A stretch of 20,170 nt of DNA from Nemertoderma westbladi (taxonomy: Eukaryota > Xenacoelomorpha > Nemertodermatida > Nemertodermatidae), in contig JAUCBJ010009002.1 of NCBI GenBank assembly GCA_032718475.1, forward strand, positions 55,001-75,170, written 5' to 3'. This document shows positions 7,819-16,158 of this stretch, in pieces (positions within the stretch are counted from its first letter, which is position 1; each line of letters opens with the position of its first letter). The translations under genes were made by a program, and so were the position numbers. The notes beneath the pieces were generated by a model, which saw nothing but the letters and a program-made list of their open reading frames with translations, was not told the DNA's origin and made no database searches.

Positions 7819-9600
7819 AATTTTAATTTAAAATCAGGATGGGCGGTCTAATAATCACATCATCAAATTACGATGTTTTATTAATAATGAACGATGTGGA
7901 GCATTGGAGAAAGGGAGATAAAGTACTTTACAGTACTTTATCTGCTGCAGCGGTGCCCTGTTGGTGATCTGCTACAGACGTCTAAGTGTAACAGATGCGG
8001 ACCCGACATGTAAATCTGAAATAGGGTACAAGCGAAATAAATCGATATGAATCAGTAGGACTATATCTTTTTATCTCTACCGTTGTGTGTTGGTTATATA
8101 TAAAAAGGGAGAGTGTATTACTCTTGATCAATGTACTTACTTAATATATAATATTAATATGCTTTAATATTTTATACTTAATTGTATTAGTGTACTATCG
8201 AATAAAATAACTAAAAAACCTCATACAATCATCATTTTTCATTCTAACCCTATCTAGCAATATAATTAAGTAATGTGATCAATCCTTAAATAATTACAAC
8301 ATTATACTGAAAACTATCAGTAGATAGATGGATAGATTTATTTATACATTATGTAAAAACAATTACAACTACGGTGTGGGGACCTCCTAAAATTCCTAAA
8401 ATTATTAAAATATGAGCAAATCTGTCAACATTTCTAATTTATATTTTACATAGTCCGTATTTAGCAATTTTTTCTAGAACACTATTTATCTTAACGACAG
8501 ATGTTCTACATAGCAACAATAATTAAATAACATGCAAGGGTATATTTATCTATTTTGACACTGTTCAATCATAAATAAGGAGAATCTAAGCTCGAAAAAA
8601 TAAAAACTTAAGGAATAAGTATTATGTTTGCAGTTAAGGAGTTACTAATTTTGTAAAATTGCAGCGTTATGGCAAACGCTGTTACAGGCAGTGAACTTGT
8701 AATACATACAAGGCTCGGTGTGCAATTTGGAGCTCATCACTGCGGCCAAATAATGCACAGACATACCTCTCTCAGGAATATGCTGTCAGCTTGCTAACTC
8801 TCTCTAGACATGTATCCTCAAGAACTGGCGGAAATATGTTAATTCGAATGTGGAATTTGTGGCCGACGCATTTATGGACAGAATGGCGCAGGTTTATCCG
8901 TAACGAAGTAGCAGTGGTTACACTAACTGAGATGTTGTTTCTGTAAGGTGATGTTCGGTACTACCAGTGGACCGTGAAATGAAAGGTGAAGGAATGTTGA
9001 TGAAACAACTTCTGCATTTGCAGTAGTAATTACTGTACTTTAGATTAATAGTTGATAAAATATTTATTTACACGTTATCACAGTCCTTGCTCGCACACTT
9101 GTAATAAAAATTGAAAGCCCAATTTATAAATTGCTGCCACATCCAACAAAGTTTGTAGGCTATAGTGGCGGCTGCATATTATCTACAGCCGCTCTCCAGA
9201 ATAATACTTGCGATGTCAACTTCATATCTGAAATAAATAAAACTTTCATTATATTTTGTGCAAGATAATTTCGCAATGCTAGGTTATCTTTGCAGAAATT
9301 AAAAGTTCGAATAAAAAGTTCTAAGAATTAGAATAATATATATGAATAGCCAGTCGGTCGAAGACGAACCGAAGGCATCTCTTCGAAAATAGGGAGGGAC
9401 TTTAGTCGCAATCAAAATTCATCCCTCTCCAGGGAAAATCGTCGCAAATAACAGCTGGTTACTCTCAAAAATAAAACTGTAACCTGTTCTATTGACTTTC
9501 GTTTATTGTTTTGGTTAGAATATCGTGCCACTGTAACATACTTTCACTTTCACTAATTTGGTAGACAAAATATGAATTCGCTGAGATGGGATTTACATCA
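7819..9600. other. AT-rich intergenic stretch with small dyads
   Basis: No gene is recognised. Structures seen are the 12-bp-stem hairpin at 7916-7943, a short GATA/GATG run near 8320-8340, a TATATATAAAAAGGG string at 8095-8109 that looks like a TATA box but has no gene after it, and a 7-bp-stem dyad GCGGCTG/CAGCCGC at 9168-9192. Positions 8660-9000 are somewhat richer in GC but show no open frame of note. Confidence 0.6.
7916..7943. repeat. Perfect hairpin, 12-bp stem and 4-base loop
   Basis: AGATAAAGTACT (7916-7927) pairs with AGTACTTTATCT (7932-7943) across TTAC. The string CAGTACTTTAT recurs near 16289-16299. No function is apparent. Confidence 0.9.
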
Positions 9601-9690
9601 AGTTTCCCCCCTCTCTTGTCTCCCTCTTCAATAGCCGCTACCCGACGGTAGGACTGGTGCTACTCCTATCCCAAGGTTTGCTTCCAGTAA

Positions 9691-9763
9691 TTCAACAGGT
9701 ACTCATTTTATCGACCCCAGTGGATGAAAGAAGGTAGAGAAGAATGAGAACCAACCTGTTGAA
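9691..9763. repeat. Inverted-repeat segment, possibly a SINE-like remnant
   Basis: TTCAACAGGT (9691-9700) pairs perfectly with ACCTGTTGAA (9754-9763), and CTCATT (9702-9707) with AATGAG (9743-9748), giving a long hairpin. The stretch GGTACTCATTTTATCGACC resembles, from memory, a motif of dispersed repeats in cephalopods and other molluscs; I cannot verify this here. It lies just 5' of the second LINE's endonuclease and could belong to its leader. Confidence 0.45.
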
Positions 9764-9767
9764 ACTT

Positions 9768-10470
9768 AGAAAGACACTAAAGATTGCACCAATGAACGAC
9801 CGCACTCGGAAACTGCTTAGCAAACATTATTATAGCTCTGGCAATGGAATATAATATCGACATCATTTGTATTCAAGAATATCAGATTTGTCATGAGACA
9901 TTGCCATCAAGTGTAATGAATGACATTTGAAATTAAAGTTTGTAACGTCCATCCATTTCCAGACTGCAAGTTCAGCAGAAAGCAATTCGGTCAATGTTTC
10001 AAATGGTGGAGTATGAATTCTGCTAAGTCCATTTGCACTTCTGACACTAAACCCCATCGCATATAAAATTTCCAGAATCATAAACTCATAACTACAACAT
10101 TTTTGGTGGGAATCACAAGACAACAGCAATGTGTTGCTATAGTCCAAACAATGCATCAGAGCCAGAACAAGCAGTCAAGGTCTATAAGATCTGAATGGAG
10201 TCATTGATACCTACAAACACCACATTCGAAAAGAGTAAGGATGGACATTTAACTGCGAGGCATACACCTGGTTAAACCTAATTGGTTCGGATTACAGAAT
10301 CGTGACTGCGGAGATCAGACTCAGTTTGAGAGCCAGCAAACCCAGGACAAGCAAGCGAATCAACAATCAACTATGACTGGGAGAAACTCAGAACTGACAA
10401 TAATGCAGCAAAGGAAGCTTACACAGTAGAAGTTCAAAATCGCAAGAGAGAAGATCTTAAGATACTCCAA
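9768..10470 (+). pseudogene. Broken APE endonuclease of a second LINE family
   Basis: Blocks typical of the craniofacial-development-protein-2-like LINE endonucleases of invertebrates appear in order but in several frames: KTLKIAPMNDRT (about 9770-9805, keeping the catalytic Asn), ALAMEYNIDIICIQEYQ (about 9834-9884, keeping the catalytic Glu), a GGV...LLSPFAL block near 10000, GNHKTTAMCCYSPNN (near 10109-10153) and GSDYRIVTAEIRLSLRASK (near 10287-10343; His of the usual SDH is Tyr). The GDFNA region is missing, so an internal deletion lies near 10170-10270. After YDWEKLRTDNNAAKEAYTVE the match fades before any RT domain. It differs from the 2719-7803 family in sequence. The element is dead and 3'-truncated. 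Confidence 0.85.
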
Positions 10471-10555
10471 AGCAAAACTGAACAACCAACAGCCGAAAAC
10501 ATCAACAAGGTTGAGAAAGCTATACAGCTTGGGCAGCCAGAACCCCTCCCCATTA

Positions 10556-10617
10556 CTAACAGCAGTATTACAGTAGTAGTATTAGCAGTTGTAGTAGTAG
10601 TACTAACAGCAGTATTA
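10556..10617. repeat. AGT/AGC-rich degenerate trinucleotide repeat
   Basis: The stretch has repeated GTAGTAGTA and AGCAGTATTA words, for example CAGTAGTAGTATTAGCAG. It lies between the second LINE fragment and the next inverted-repeat element and may be the remains of a LINE tail. Confidence 0.7.
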
Positions 10618-10638
10618 TGATATAAGTGGGCTACGAAT

Positions 10639-11165
10639 CCGTATGCCACTACACTTTTTAAACATTATTCATTGTTACTATGGAAATAATAATAGTTATA
10701 GAACACCATATAAATGTTATTTAACTATTCTAGAACATAAATAAAATAAAAAATATCATGTTCTAGAACGTGTACCTAGTTATTTTTTTAATATTAAATT
10801 AGCTAGTAATTTTTAAATAATTCAGATTTTAACTAAATTGTTTCAACCAAATTGTCTAAAAAAATTTTATTTTTTATTAGCTGAGACAAAAAATACTAGC
10901 TATCTTAAAAATTACTAGCTACCTGAAATTATAACATTTGTAACACTAAATTTAATAAAAAATGTTTTAATTTTTTTTAAATACTATAGGCCTATCTAGT
11001 TTGAATTTTAAAAATTACTACCTAAATGTTCTAGAACATTATATTTTATTTTATTTCTGTTCTAGAGTAGTTAAATAACATTTATATGGCGTTCTAGAGT
11101 TCTAGAACTCTCCATGGTTGCCATAATAACAATGATTTATGATTAAAAAATGTAGTGGCACACGG
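10639..11165. mobile_element. 527-bp element with long terminal inverted repeats (MITE/foldback-like)
   Basis: The left arm (10639 to about 10790) is the imperfect reverse complement of the right arm (about 11010 to 11165). The ends read CCGTATGCCACTACA and, reverse-complemented, CCGTGTGCCACTACA; further in, CATATAAATGTTATTTAACTA is shared by both arms. GTTCTAGAAC-type palindromes recur inside. A nested inverted pair (TAGCTAGTAATTTTTAA near 10799 and its complement near 10905) extends the fold. No coding capacity exists, so movement would need an enzyme from elsewhere. TGGGCTAC at 10627-10634 and again at 11184-11191 is the right size for an 8-bp duplication but stands off the right end by 18 bp, so the superfamily is unresolved. 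Confidence 0.85.
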
Positions 11166-12043
11166 AACCGTTACCTACTGTATTGGGCTACATAAAGAGT
11201 ATAATAAAATGTTCAATAATGCTTGATAGGGCCGTGGCTAGATTAGATTGGATGGAGACGTTTTTAAATTCTTTTCAAACAATTATTATTTTAAAGCGAA
11301 ATACAAATCTTCTAAAATAGGGAAATATTCTACATATTAAATGGAGGCAAACATTTACCTTTAAAATTGACGTAGCAACGGGTAGAATCGGGTTCCCAAA
11401 ATAGTTAGTTAGGTCTTCAAGCCCACCCTCTACCAAATCCAAAGGAATCTTCACATTTCCATCTAATTCTTCGTATCGCGGCAATCTTGTTTCGCAAAGG
11501 ACAAAAGTCCTTTCTCATATTGCTATCGCTGCATTTTATCTTGGGTTTCCAACTTTGGGATTTTTTGGATCTATATCCAAGATCCATAGATCCAGATAAG
11601 GCAATCTTTCTCAAAACTAGGCCTAAATGTCACTATTAATCACAATTTTTTTAGTTATGTTAGCCAAAGCACTCGTCTCCTCCAACTCTCTTTATGGTCA
11701 TTTTCATTGCCTAAATGTAGCCTATTACTGCAATGTTTTGAAATATGTATTACATTAAACATAATATTCTAGAATGTTTAATGTTGTTGCTAACACATTC
11801 TAGATATACATAGCTTAACATTTTTCAGTAATGTTTTTATGATTTTACCCTCCAAAAACGGCAATAAAAAAAATTGCTTAACGTTTCCCAAAGTCTTTAT
11901 AGAGAAAATGTATTGTTATAATGTGGACCAACATCATGAGCAAATAAAATTGCATATTTTTTGCGTATATATGAATATTATATATAATTAAAATTTTTAA
12001 TTTTATTATTATTTTATTATTTAATCATATTATAGATAAATTG
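11166..12043. other. AT-rich intergenic stretch
   Basis: Apart from the weak candidate exon at 11359-11513 on the minus strand, I see nothing codable. ATTCTAGAATG near 11766 and ACATTCTAGATAT near 11797 are further TTCTAGA words like those in the inverted-repeat elements on either side. Confidence 0.55.
11359..11513 (-). CDS. Candidate internal exon (weak)
   Basis: On the minus strand the frame reads FVLCETRLPRYEELDG and then PLDLVEGGLEDLTNYFGNPI, a balanced composition unlike the AT-driven frames around it. It ends at AAAG followed by GTAAATGT, a good splice donor. An acceptor-like TATGAG precedes 11513, though without a clear pyrimidine tract. No domain is recognised and no neighbouring exon is visible. 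It could equally be a chance frame or a fragment of an old mobile-element gene. Confidence 0.2.
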
Positions 12044-12455
12044 GGTATTTTTTCAAAAAATGAAAAATGCCGATATCTCGAAACCCAAATGTCAGAATAT
12101 TTTAAAAATAATATTTTTGGGTTTATCTTGAGCTTACTTTCACTTTTGAATAACAATTGGACATGGTGATTTAATTTTTTCAGGAACATAATTCTGAAAA
12201 TTGCTGGTATTTTTTCGAAAAATGAAAAATGCCGATATCTCGAAAACCAAAAGACAGAATATTTTAAAAATACTATTTTTGGGTTTATCTTGACCTGACT
12301 TTTACTTATGAATAACAAACGTACATGGTGATTTAATTTTTTCAGGCACATGATCTTGAAAATTGCCGGTATTTTTTCAAAAAATGAAAAATGCCGCTAT
12401 CTCGAAAACCAAACGACAGAATATTTTAAAAATACTATTATTGGGTTTGTCTTGA
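12044..12455. repeat. 162-bp tandem repeat, about 2.5 copies
   Basis: GGTATTTTTTC starts each unit at 12044, 12206 and 12368, an exact 162-bp period. Shared blocks include AATGAAAAATGCCG, ATCTCGAAA, CAGAATATTTTAAAAATA and ACATGGTGATTTAATTTTTT. The third unit degrades after about 12455. Since 162 is a multiple of three, a minus-strand frame (12025-12351) stays open with a 54-residue period, which looks like a by-product. Units differ by about 10 percent by eye. Confidence 0.9.
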
Positions 12456-12785
12456 CCAAGTGAATAATCATGCAAAACATGGTCCATGGTGATTTTCCAA
12501 AGTGGATTTCCAATTTTGGCACGGGGTGATGGCTTTTATTCCAACATTTTTATTAATACTGTAGGCACCCGGTTGTAAACAACCGTAGACATTGATAATT
12601 TAAAATATTTTTCCTACTTACAGTGTAGGCCTATGTTTTATGCTTTGATTAAGATTGTTATGTAATTAACGAAATTGACGACATATTTGATACCAATATT
12701 GGGCATGTGGTTCTATAAAGTGGTAATCCCATTCATCGTGAAATCGGTGTCTGTCTGTAGTAAACTGTATCTAAATAGAATATAA
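12456..12785. other. Short intergenic stretch
   Basis: Only a small perfect dyad is seen: CGGTTGT (12570-12576) and ACAACCG (12579-12585). No gene or repeat is recognised. Confidence 0.55.
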
Positions 12786-13610
12786 TGACACTACCACGCC
12801 TTAATCTATAATCAAAGTATGGGTTTTATCACTTGAGTCTTACACTCCAACCCCACTAATTAGAAAAAAACGTAGAATCAGGACATTAAGCCCAAAAAGT
12901 AGTATTAGGTCACTAGGACTTTCACAACAGAAAAAACAGAAAACAAACAAAGATAAAAAAATTACGGCATTAAGAATAAATAGTTCTAGCCACTAGGACC
13001 TTCAACACAAAAACAAAACTATATACATAACATAAACAAAAACAAACACATTTACATGCTCAACACACACAGTTGCGGAAGTAAACTGCACAAAAACTAC
13101 AGTAAGCCTATATTCTATAGGAAAATATCTGACAATTTAGTCGCCAAAAAATGTGGGTAGAACTGGGGTGAGTACAAAACAAACACCCAAGACACAATTA
13201 TAAAGCCATGCATAATCTTGAAACATCTGTTAACTTTCATTTATTGTGTTGGTTCCTCCAACACGCCTCTGTAACTTGCCCCATTACTAACTAACCTGCT
13301 CCTTTAAGTGGCAATGGGACCTAAAGCTCTTTGGGACCTAACGCTCTTTGGGGGCCTAACGCTCTTTGGGACCTAAGGTGACTTTACCTCTTTGTTTTGT
13401 ACAGAACGGGCAGTAAAGTCTTTGGTCTTTGATTTGTACTCACCCGTAGAACTAGGGCAAAAATAATTAATTTGTCAGAAATATGTTTGCGTTTCGGTGT
13501 CTGAGCGACCAGTACGCGCTAATTTCCGACACCTCGTCAGCTGGACAGAAAATTACCGGCTCAAGTGATAAAACCATACTTTCATTATAGATAACAGGCC
13601 CCAATGTCAC
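12786..13610. mobile_element. 825-bp inverted-repeat element (MITE-like), no coding region
   Basis: The left end (12786-12837) is the imperfect reverse complement of the right end (13560-13610): CTCAAGTGATAAAAC at 13560 answers GTTTTATCACTTGAG at 12823, and the match continues through ATCTATAAT and the terminal TGACA. Inside, GGGGTGAGTACAAA (near 13168) is mirrored by TTTGTACTCACCC (13434-13446), so the pairing continues inward. The left half holds a diverged duplication (near 12880-12940 and 12960-13020, sharing CACTAGGAC), the right half a four-unit minisatellite. No transposase is encoded. Confidence 0.75.
13316..13385. repeat. Four-unit 17-18-bp tandem repeat
   Basis: Units are GGGACCTAAAGCTCTTT (13316), GGGACCTAACGCTCTTT (13333), GGGGGCCTAACGCTCTTT (13350) and the diverged GGGACCTAAGGTGACTTT (13368). 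It lies inside the inverted-repeat element and is GC-richer than its surroundings. Confidence 0.9.
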
Positions 13611-13764
13611 TTTTACCTATCATGCCTTAATTAATATCTCATGCAATATACTAGTAACTCATTCTCACACATATTAATTAATACCGGTACTATTTATTAT
13701 TATTATACTTAGTATAATTTATATATAAATACATCATTGTCAACTACACAACTGGGTCTACCAG

Positions 13765-13955
13765 ATCTGGACATTATGAAGGCGAAGACCTATTTTATGA
13801 AAATAAATCCTCTCTTACCTTGGGTCTATTCATTCATTATACCTTTTCTAAGAATTCCATCATACAGACAAATCACAAGTGATGACTTCATTCGATCAAT
13901 TCCTAAAAGATTAACTGCTGATTACCAGTGCAACATGCTACTAAAAACTATAAAG
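13765..13955 (+). CDS. Candidate internal exon of an unrecognised gene (weak)
   Basis: The open frame reads DLDIMKAKTYFMKINPLLPW through YRQITSDDFIRSIPKRLT to CNMLLKTIK, with natural-looking composition. It ends at ATAAAG followed by GTGGGT, a fair splice donor, and a CCAG acceptor precedes 13765. Translation continues past the donor into hydrophobic, intron-like sequence. I do not recognise the protein; the middle (LPWVYSFIIPFL) is hydrophobic but short for a membrane span. No partner exon was found. A relic of a transposon protein or a chance frame are the alternatives. Confidence 0.27.
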
Positions 13956-14036
13956 GTGGGTTGGTGTATTTGTATTGGATGGGAAATTCTAGTTTTCAGT
14001 CAGAATTTTGGTATTTGTATCATTTACAAAGGTAAT

Positions 14037-15585
14037 ATTGAAAAATATCGAGACATGAAAAATATCGAGAGTAAAAATAACGCGAGTAAAAATATCGAGT
14101 GTTGAAAAATATCGAGAGTAAAAATATCGAGTGTTGAAAAATATTAAGAGTAAAAATATCGAGTGTTGAAAAATATCGAGAGTAAAAATATCGAGAGTAA
14201 AAATATCGAGTGTTGAAAAATATCGAGAGTAAAAATATCGAGTGTTGAAAAATACCGAGAGTAAAAATATCGAGTGTTGAAAAATATCGAGTGTTGAAAA
14301 ATATCGAGTGTTGAAAAATATCGAGTGTTGAAAAATATCGAGAGTAAAAATATCGAGTGTTGAAAAATATCGAGAGTAAAAATATCGAGTGTTGAAAATT
14401 ACCGAGAGTAAAAATATCGAGTGTTGAAAAATATCGAAAGTAAAAATATCGAGTGTTGAAAAATACCGAGAGTAAAAATATCGAGAGTAAAAATATCGAG
14501 TGTTGAAAAATACCGAGAGTAAAAATATCGAGAGTAAAAATATCGAGTGTTGAAAAATACCGAGAGTAAAAATATCGAGTGTTGAAAAATATCGAGAGTA
14601 AAAATATCGAGTGTTGAAAAATACCGAGAGTAAAAATATGGAGTGTTGAAAAATATCGAGAGTAAAAATATTGAGTGTTGAAAAATACCGAGAGTAAAAA
14701 TATGGAGTGTTGAAAAATATCGAGAGTAAAAATATCGAGTGTTGAAAAATATCGAGTGTTGAAAAATATCGAGTGTTGAAAAATATCGAGAGTAAAAATA
14801 TGGAGTGTTGAAAAATATCGAGAGTAAAAATATCGAGTGTTGAAAAATAACGAGTGTTGAAAAATATCGAGAGTAAAAATATCGAGTGTTGAAAAATATC
14901 GAGTGTTGAAAAATATCGAGAGTAAAAATATGGAGTGTTGAAAAATATCGAGAGTAAAAATATCGAGTGTTGAAAAATATCGAGTGTTGAAAAATATCGA
15001 GAGTAAAAATATCGAGTGTTGAAAAATATCGAGAGTAAAAATATCGAGTGTTGAAAAATACCGAGAGTAAAAATATCGAGAGTAAAAATATCGAGAGTAA
15101 AAATATCGAGTGTTGAAAAATACCGAGAGTAAAAATATCGAGTGTTGAAAAATATCGAGAGTAGAAATATCGAGTGTTGAAAAATACCGAGAGTAAAAAT
15201 ATGGAGTGTTGAAAAATATCGAGAGTAAAAATATCGAGTGTTGAAAAATATCGAGTGTTGAAAAATATCGAGAGTAAAAATATCGAGTGTTGAAAAATAT
15301 CGAGAGTAAAAATATCGAGTGTTGAAAAATACCGAGAGTAAAAATATCGAGTGTTGAAAAATATCGAGAGTAAAAATATCGAGTGTTGAAAAATATCGAG
15401 AGTAAAAATATAGAGTGTTGAAAAATATCGAGTGTTGAAAAATATAGAGGGCAAAAATAACGAGTGTTGAACAATATCGAGTGTTGAAAAATATCGAGTG
15501 TTGAAAAATATCGAGTGTTGAAAAATATCGAGAGTAAAAATATTAAGTGTTGAAAAATATAGAGTGTAAACATACCGATAGTAAC
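14037..15585 (+). repeat. Minisatellite of mixed 17-bp and 15-bp units (long arm)
   Basis: Two unit types alternate irregularly: GTGTTGAAAAATATCGA (17 bp) and GAGTAAAAATATCGA (15 bp), about 95 units in all. The commonest order is strict 17-15 alternation (32-bp period), broken by runs of two to four like units. Variants such as TACCGA for TATCGA and TATGGA recur in several units, so they spread by local copying. On the minus strand no unit contains a stop, which makes long open frames (for example 14020-15573) that are artefacts of the repeat. Confidence 0.95.
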
Positions 15586-15631
15586 AATTTTTATAAATAA
15601 GGGTTGTATGATAATTGTTTTTCCTAAAAAC

Positions 15632-15840
15632 GTTCTAGAACAAAAATATTTATCATCATTGGTAGCTTACACGTGTTCTATAACATTTATAAAAAGAAGT
15701 AGAAAATACTAGCTATTTTAAAAAATTAAAAATGGGATCTAGAACTAAAAAATATGTTCTAGAACAAAAATATATATCAAAATTGATAGCTAGCACTTCT
15801 TCTATAATATTTATTTTAAAAAATAGCAAAAACTAGCTAC
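15632..15840. repeat. Two-copy tandem repeat in the foldback core, 124-bp period
   Basis: Both copies begin GTTCTAGAACAAAAATAT (15632 and 15756) and continue through TTCTATAA, TATTTAT-like and ACTAGCTA blocks with about 70-80 percent similarity by eye. The word AAAATACTAGCTAT followed by YTTAAAAA at 15703-15724 also occurs at 10890-10911 in the other inverted-repeat element, linking the two. Confidence 0.8.
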
Positions 15841-15974
15841 TGTAGTATAATAAATCTGGTAAATGGGTACTGTACCCAAGGTGTATTAATGTCATTTACT
15901 TGCTCTTGCACTGTTGTAACCCATGCACTGCAATATTGTCCCATAATTCTAAATAAAATGCTCAAGCAAAATGC

Positions 15975-16143
15975 AATATTTTTACTCTCGGTATTTTTCA
16001 ACACTCGATATTTTTACTCTCGATATTTTTCAACACTCGATATTTTTACCCTCGTTATTTTTAATCTCGATATTTTTACTCTCGATATTTTTAATCTCGA
16101 TATTTTTACTCTCGATATTTTTCAAGTCTCGATATTTTTCACC
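15975..16143 (-). repeat. Short inverted arm of the 15/17-bp minisatellite
   Basis: The units of 14037-15585 reappear in reverse orientation (TATTTTTACTCTCGA and TATTTTTCAACACTCGA), about ten in number. Variant units with TATTTTTAATCTCGA are found only in this arm. The two arms could pair over about 160 bp in single-stranded DNA or RNA. Confidence 0.93.
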
Positions 16144-16158
16144 ATTACCTTTACAAAT

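Larger units (their letters stand above)
14022..16158. mobile_element. 2.1-kb foldback element with minisatellite arms
   Basis: The outer ends are inverted copies: ATTTACAAAGGTAAT at 14022-14036 and, reverse-complemented, ATTTGTAAAGGTAAT at 16144-16158. The match runs inward for at least 50 bp through GAAAAATATCGAGACWTG into the repeat units. The left arm is the 1.5-kb array (14037-15585), the right arm only about 170 bp of the same array in the opposite orientation. The core (about 15586-15974) holds a diverged two-copy tandem repeat. No coding region is seen. The layout fits foldback transposons, known in other animals to have long, repeat-filled and often unequal arms. I could not define a target-site duplication. 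Confidence 0.8.

Noticed and set aside
8095-8109. TATA-box promoter
   Set aside because: The string looks right, but no gene or LINE start follows within several hundred bases.
12025-12351. 108-residue minus-strand protein with a 54-residue repeat
   Set aside because: It is explained by the 162-bp tandem repeat in AT-rich DNA; no recognised domain and no start context.
14020-15573. 517-residue minus-strand open frame of repeated YFSTLDIF/QHSIFLLS
   Set aside because: It lies wholly in the 15/17-bp minisatellite. No unit contains a stop on that strand, a second frame is equally open (14399-15454), and the frame shifts with every mix of units. It is an artefact of the repeat.
14037-15585. CRISPR-like array
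   Set aside because: Units are contiguous with no unique spacers, and two unit types replace each other. The sequence is animal-like with LINEs around it.
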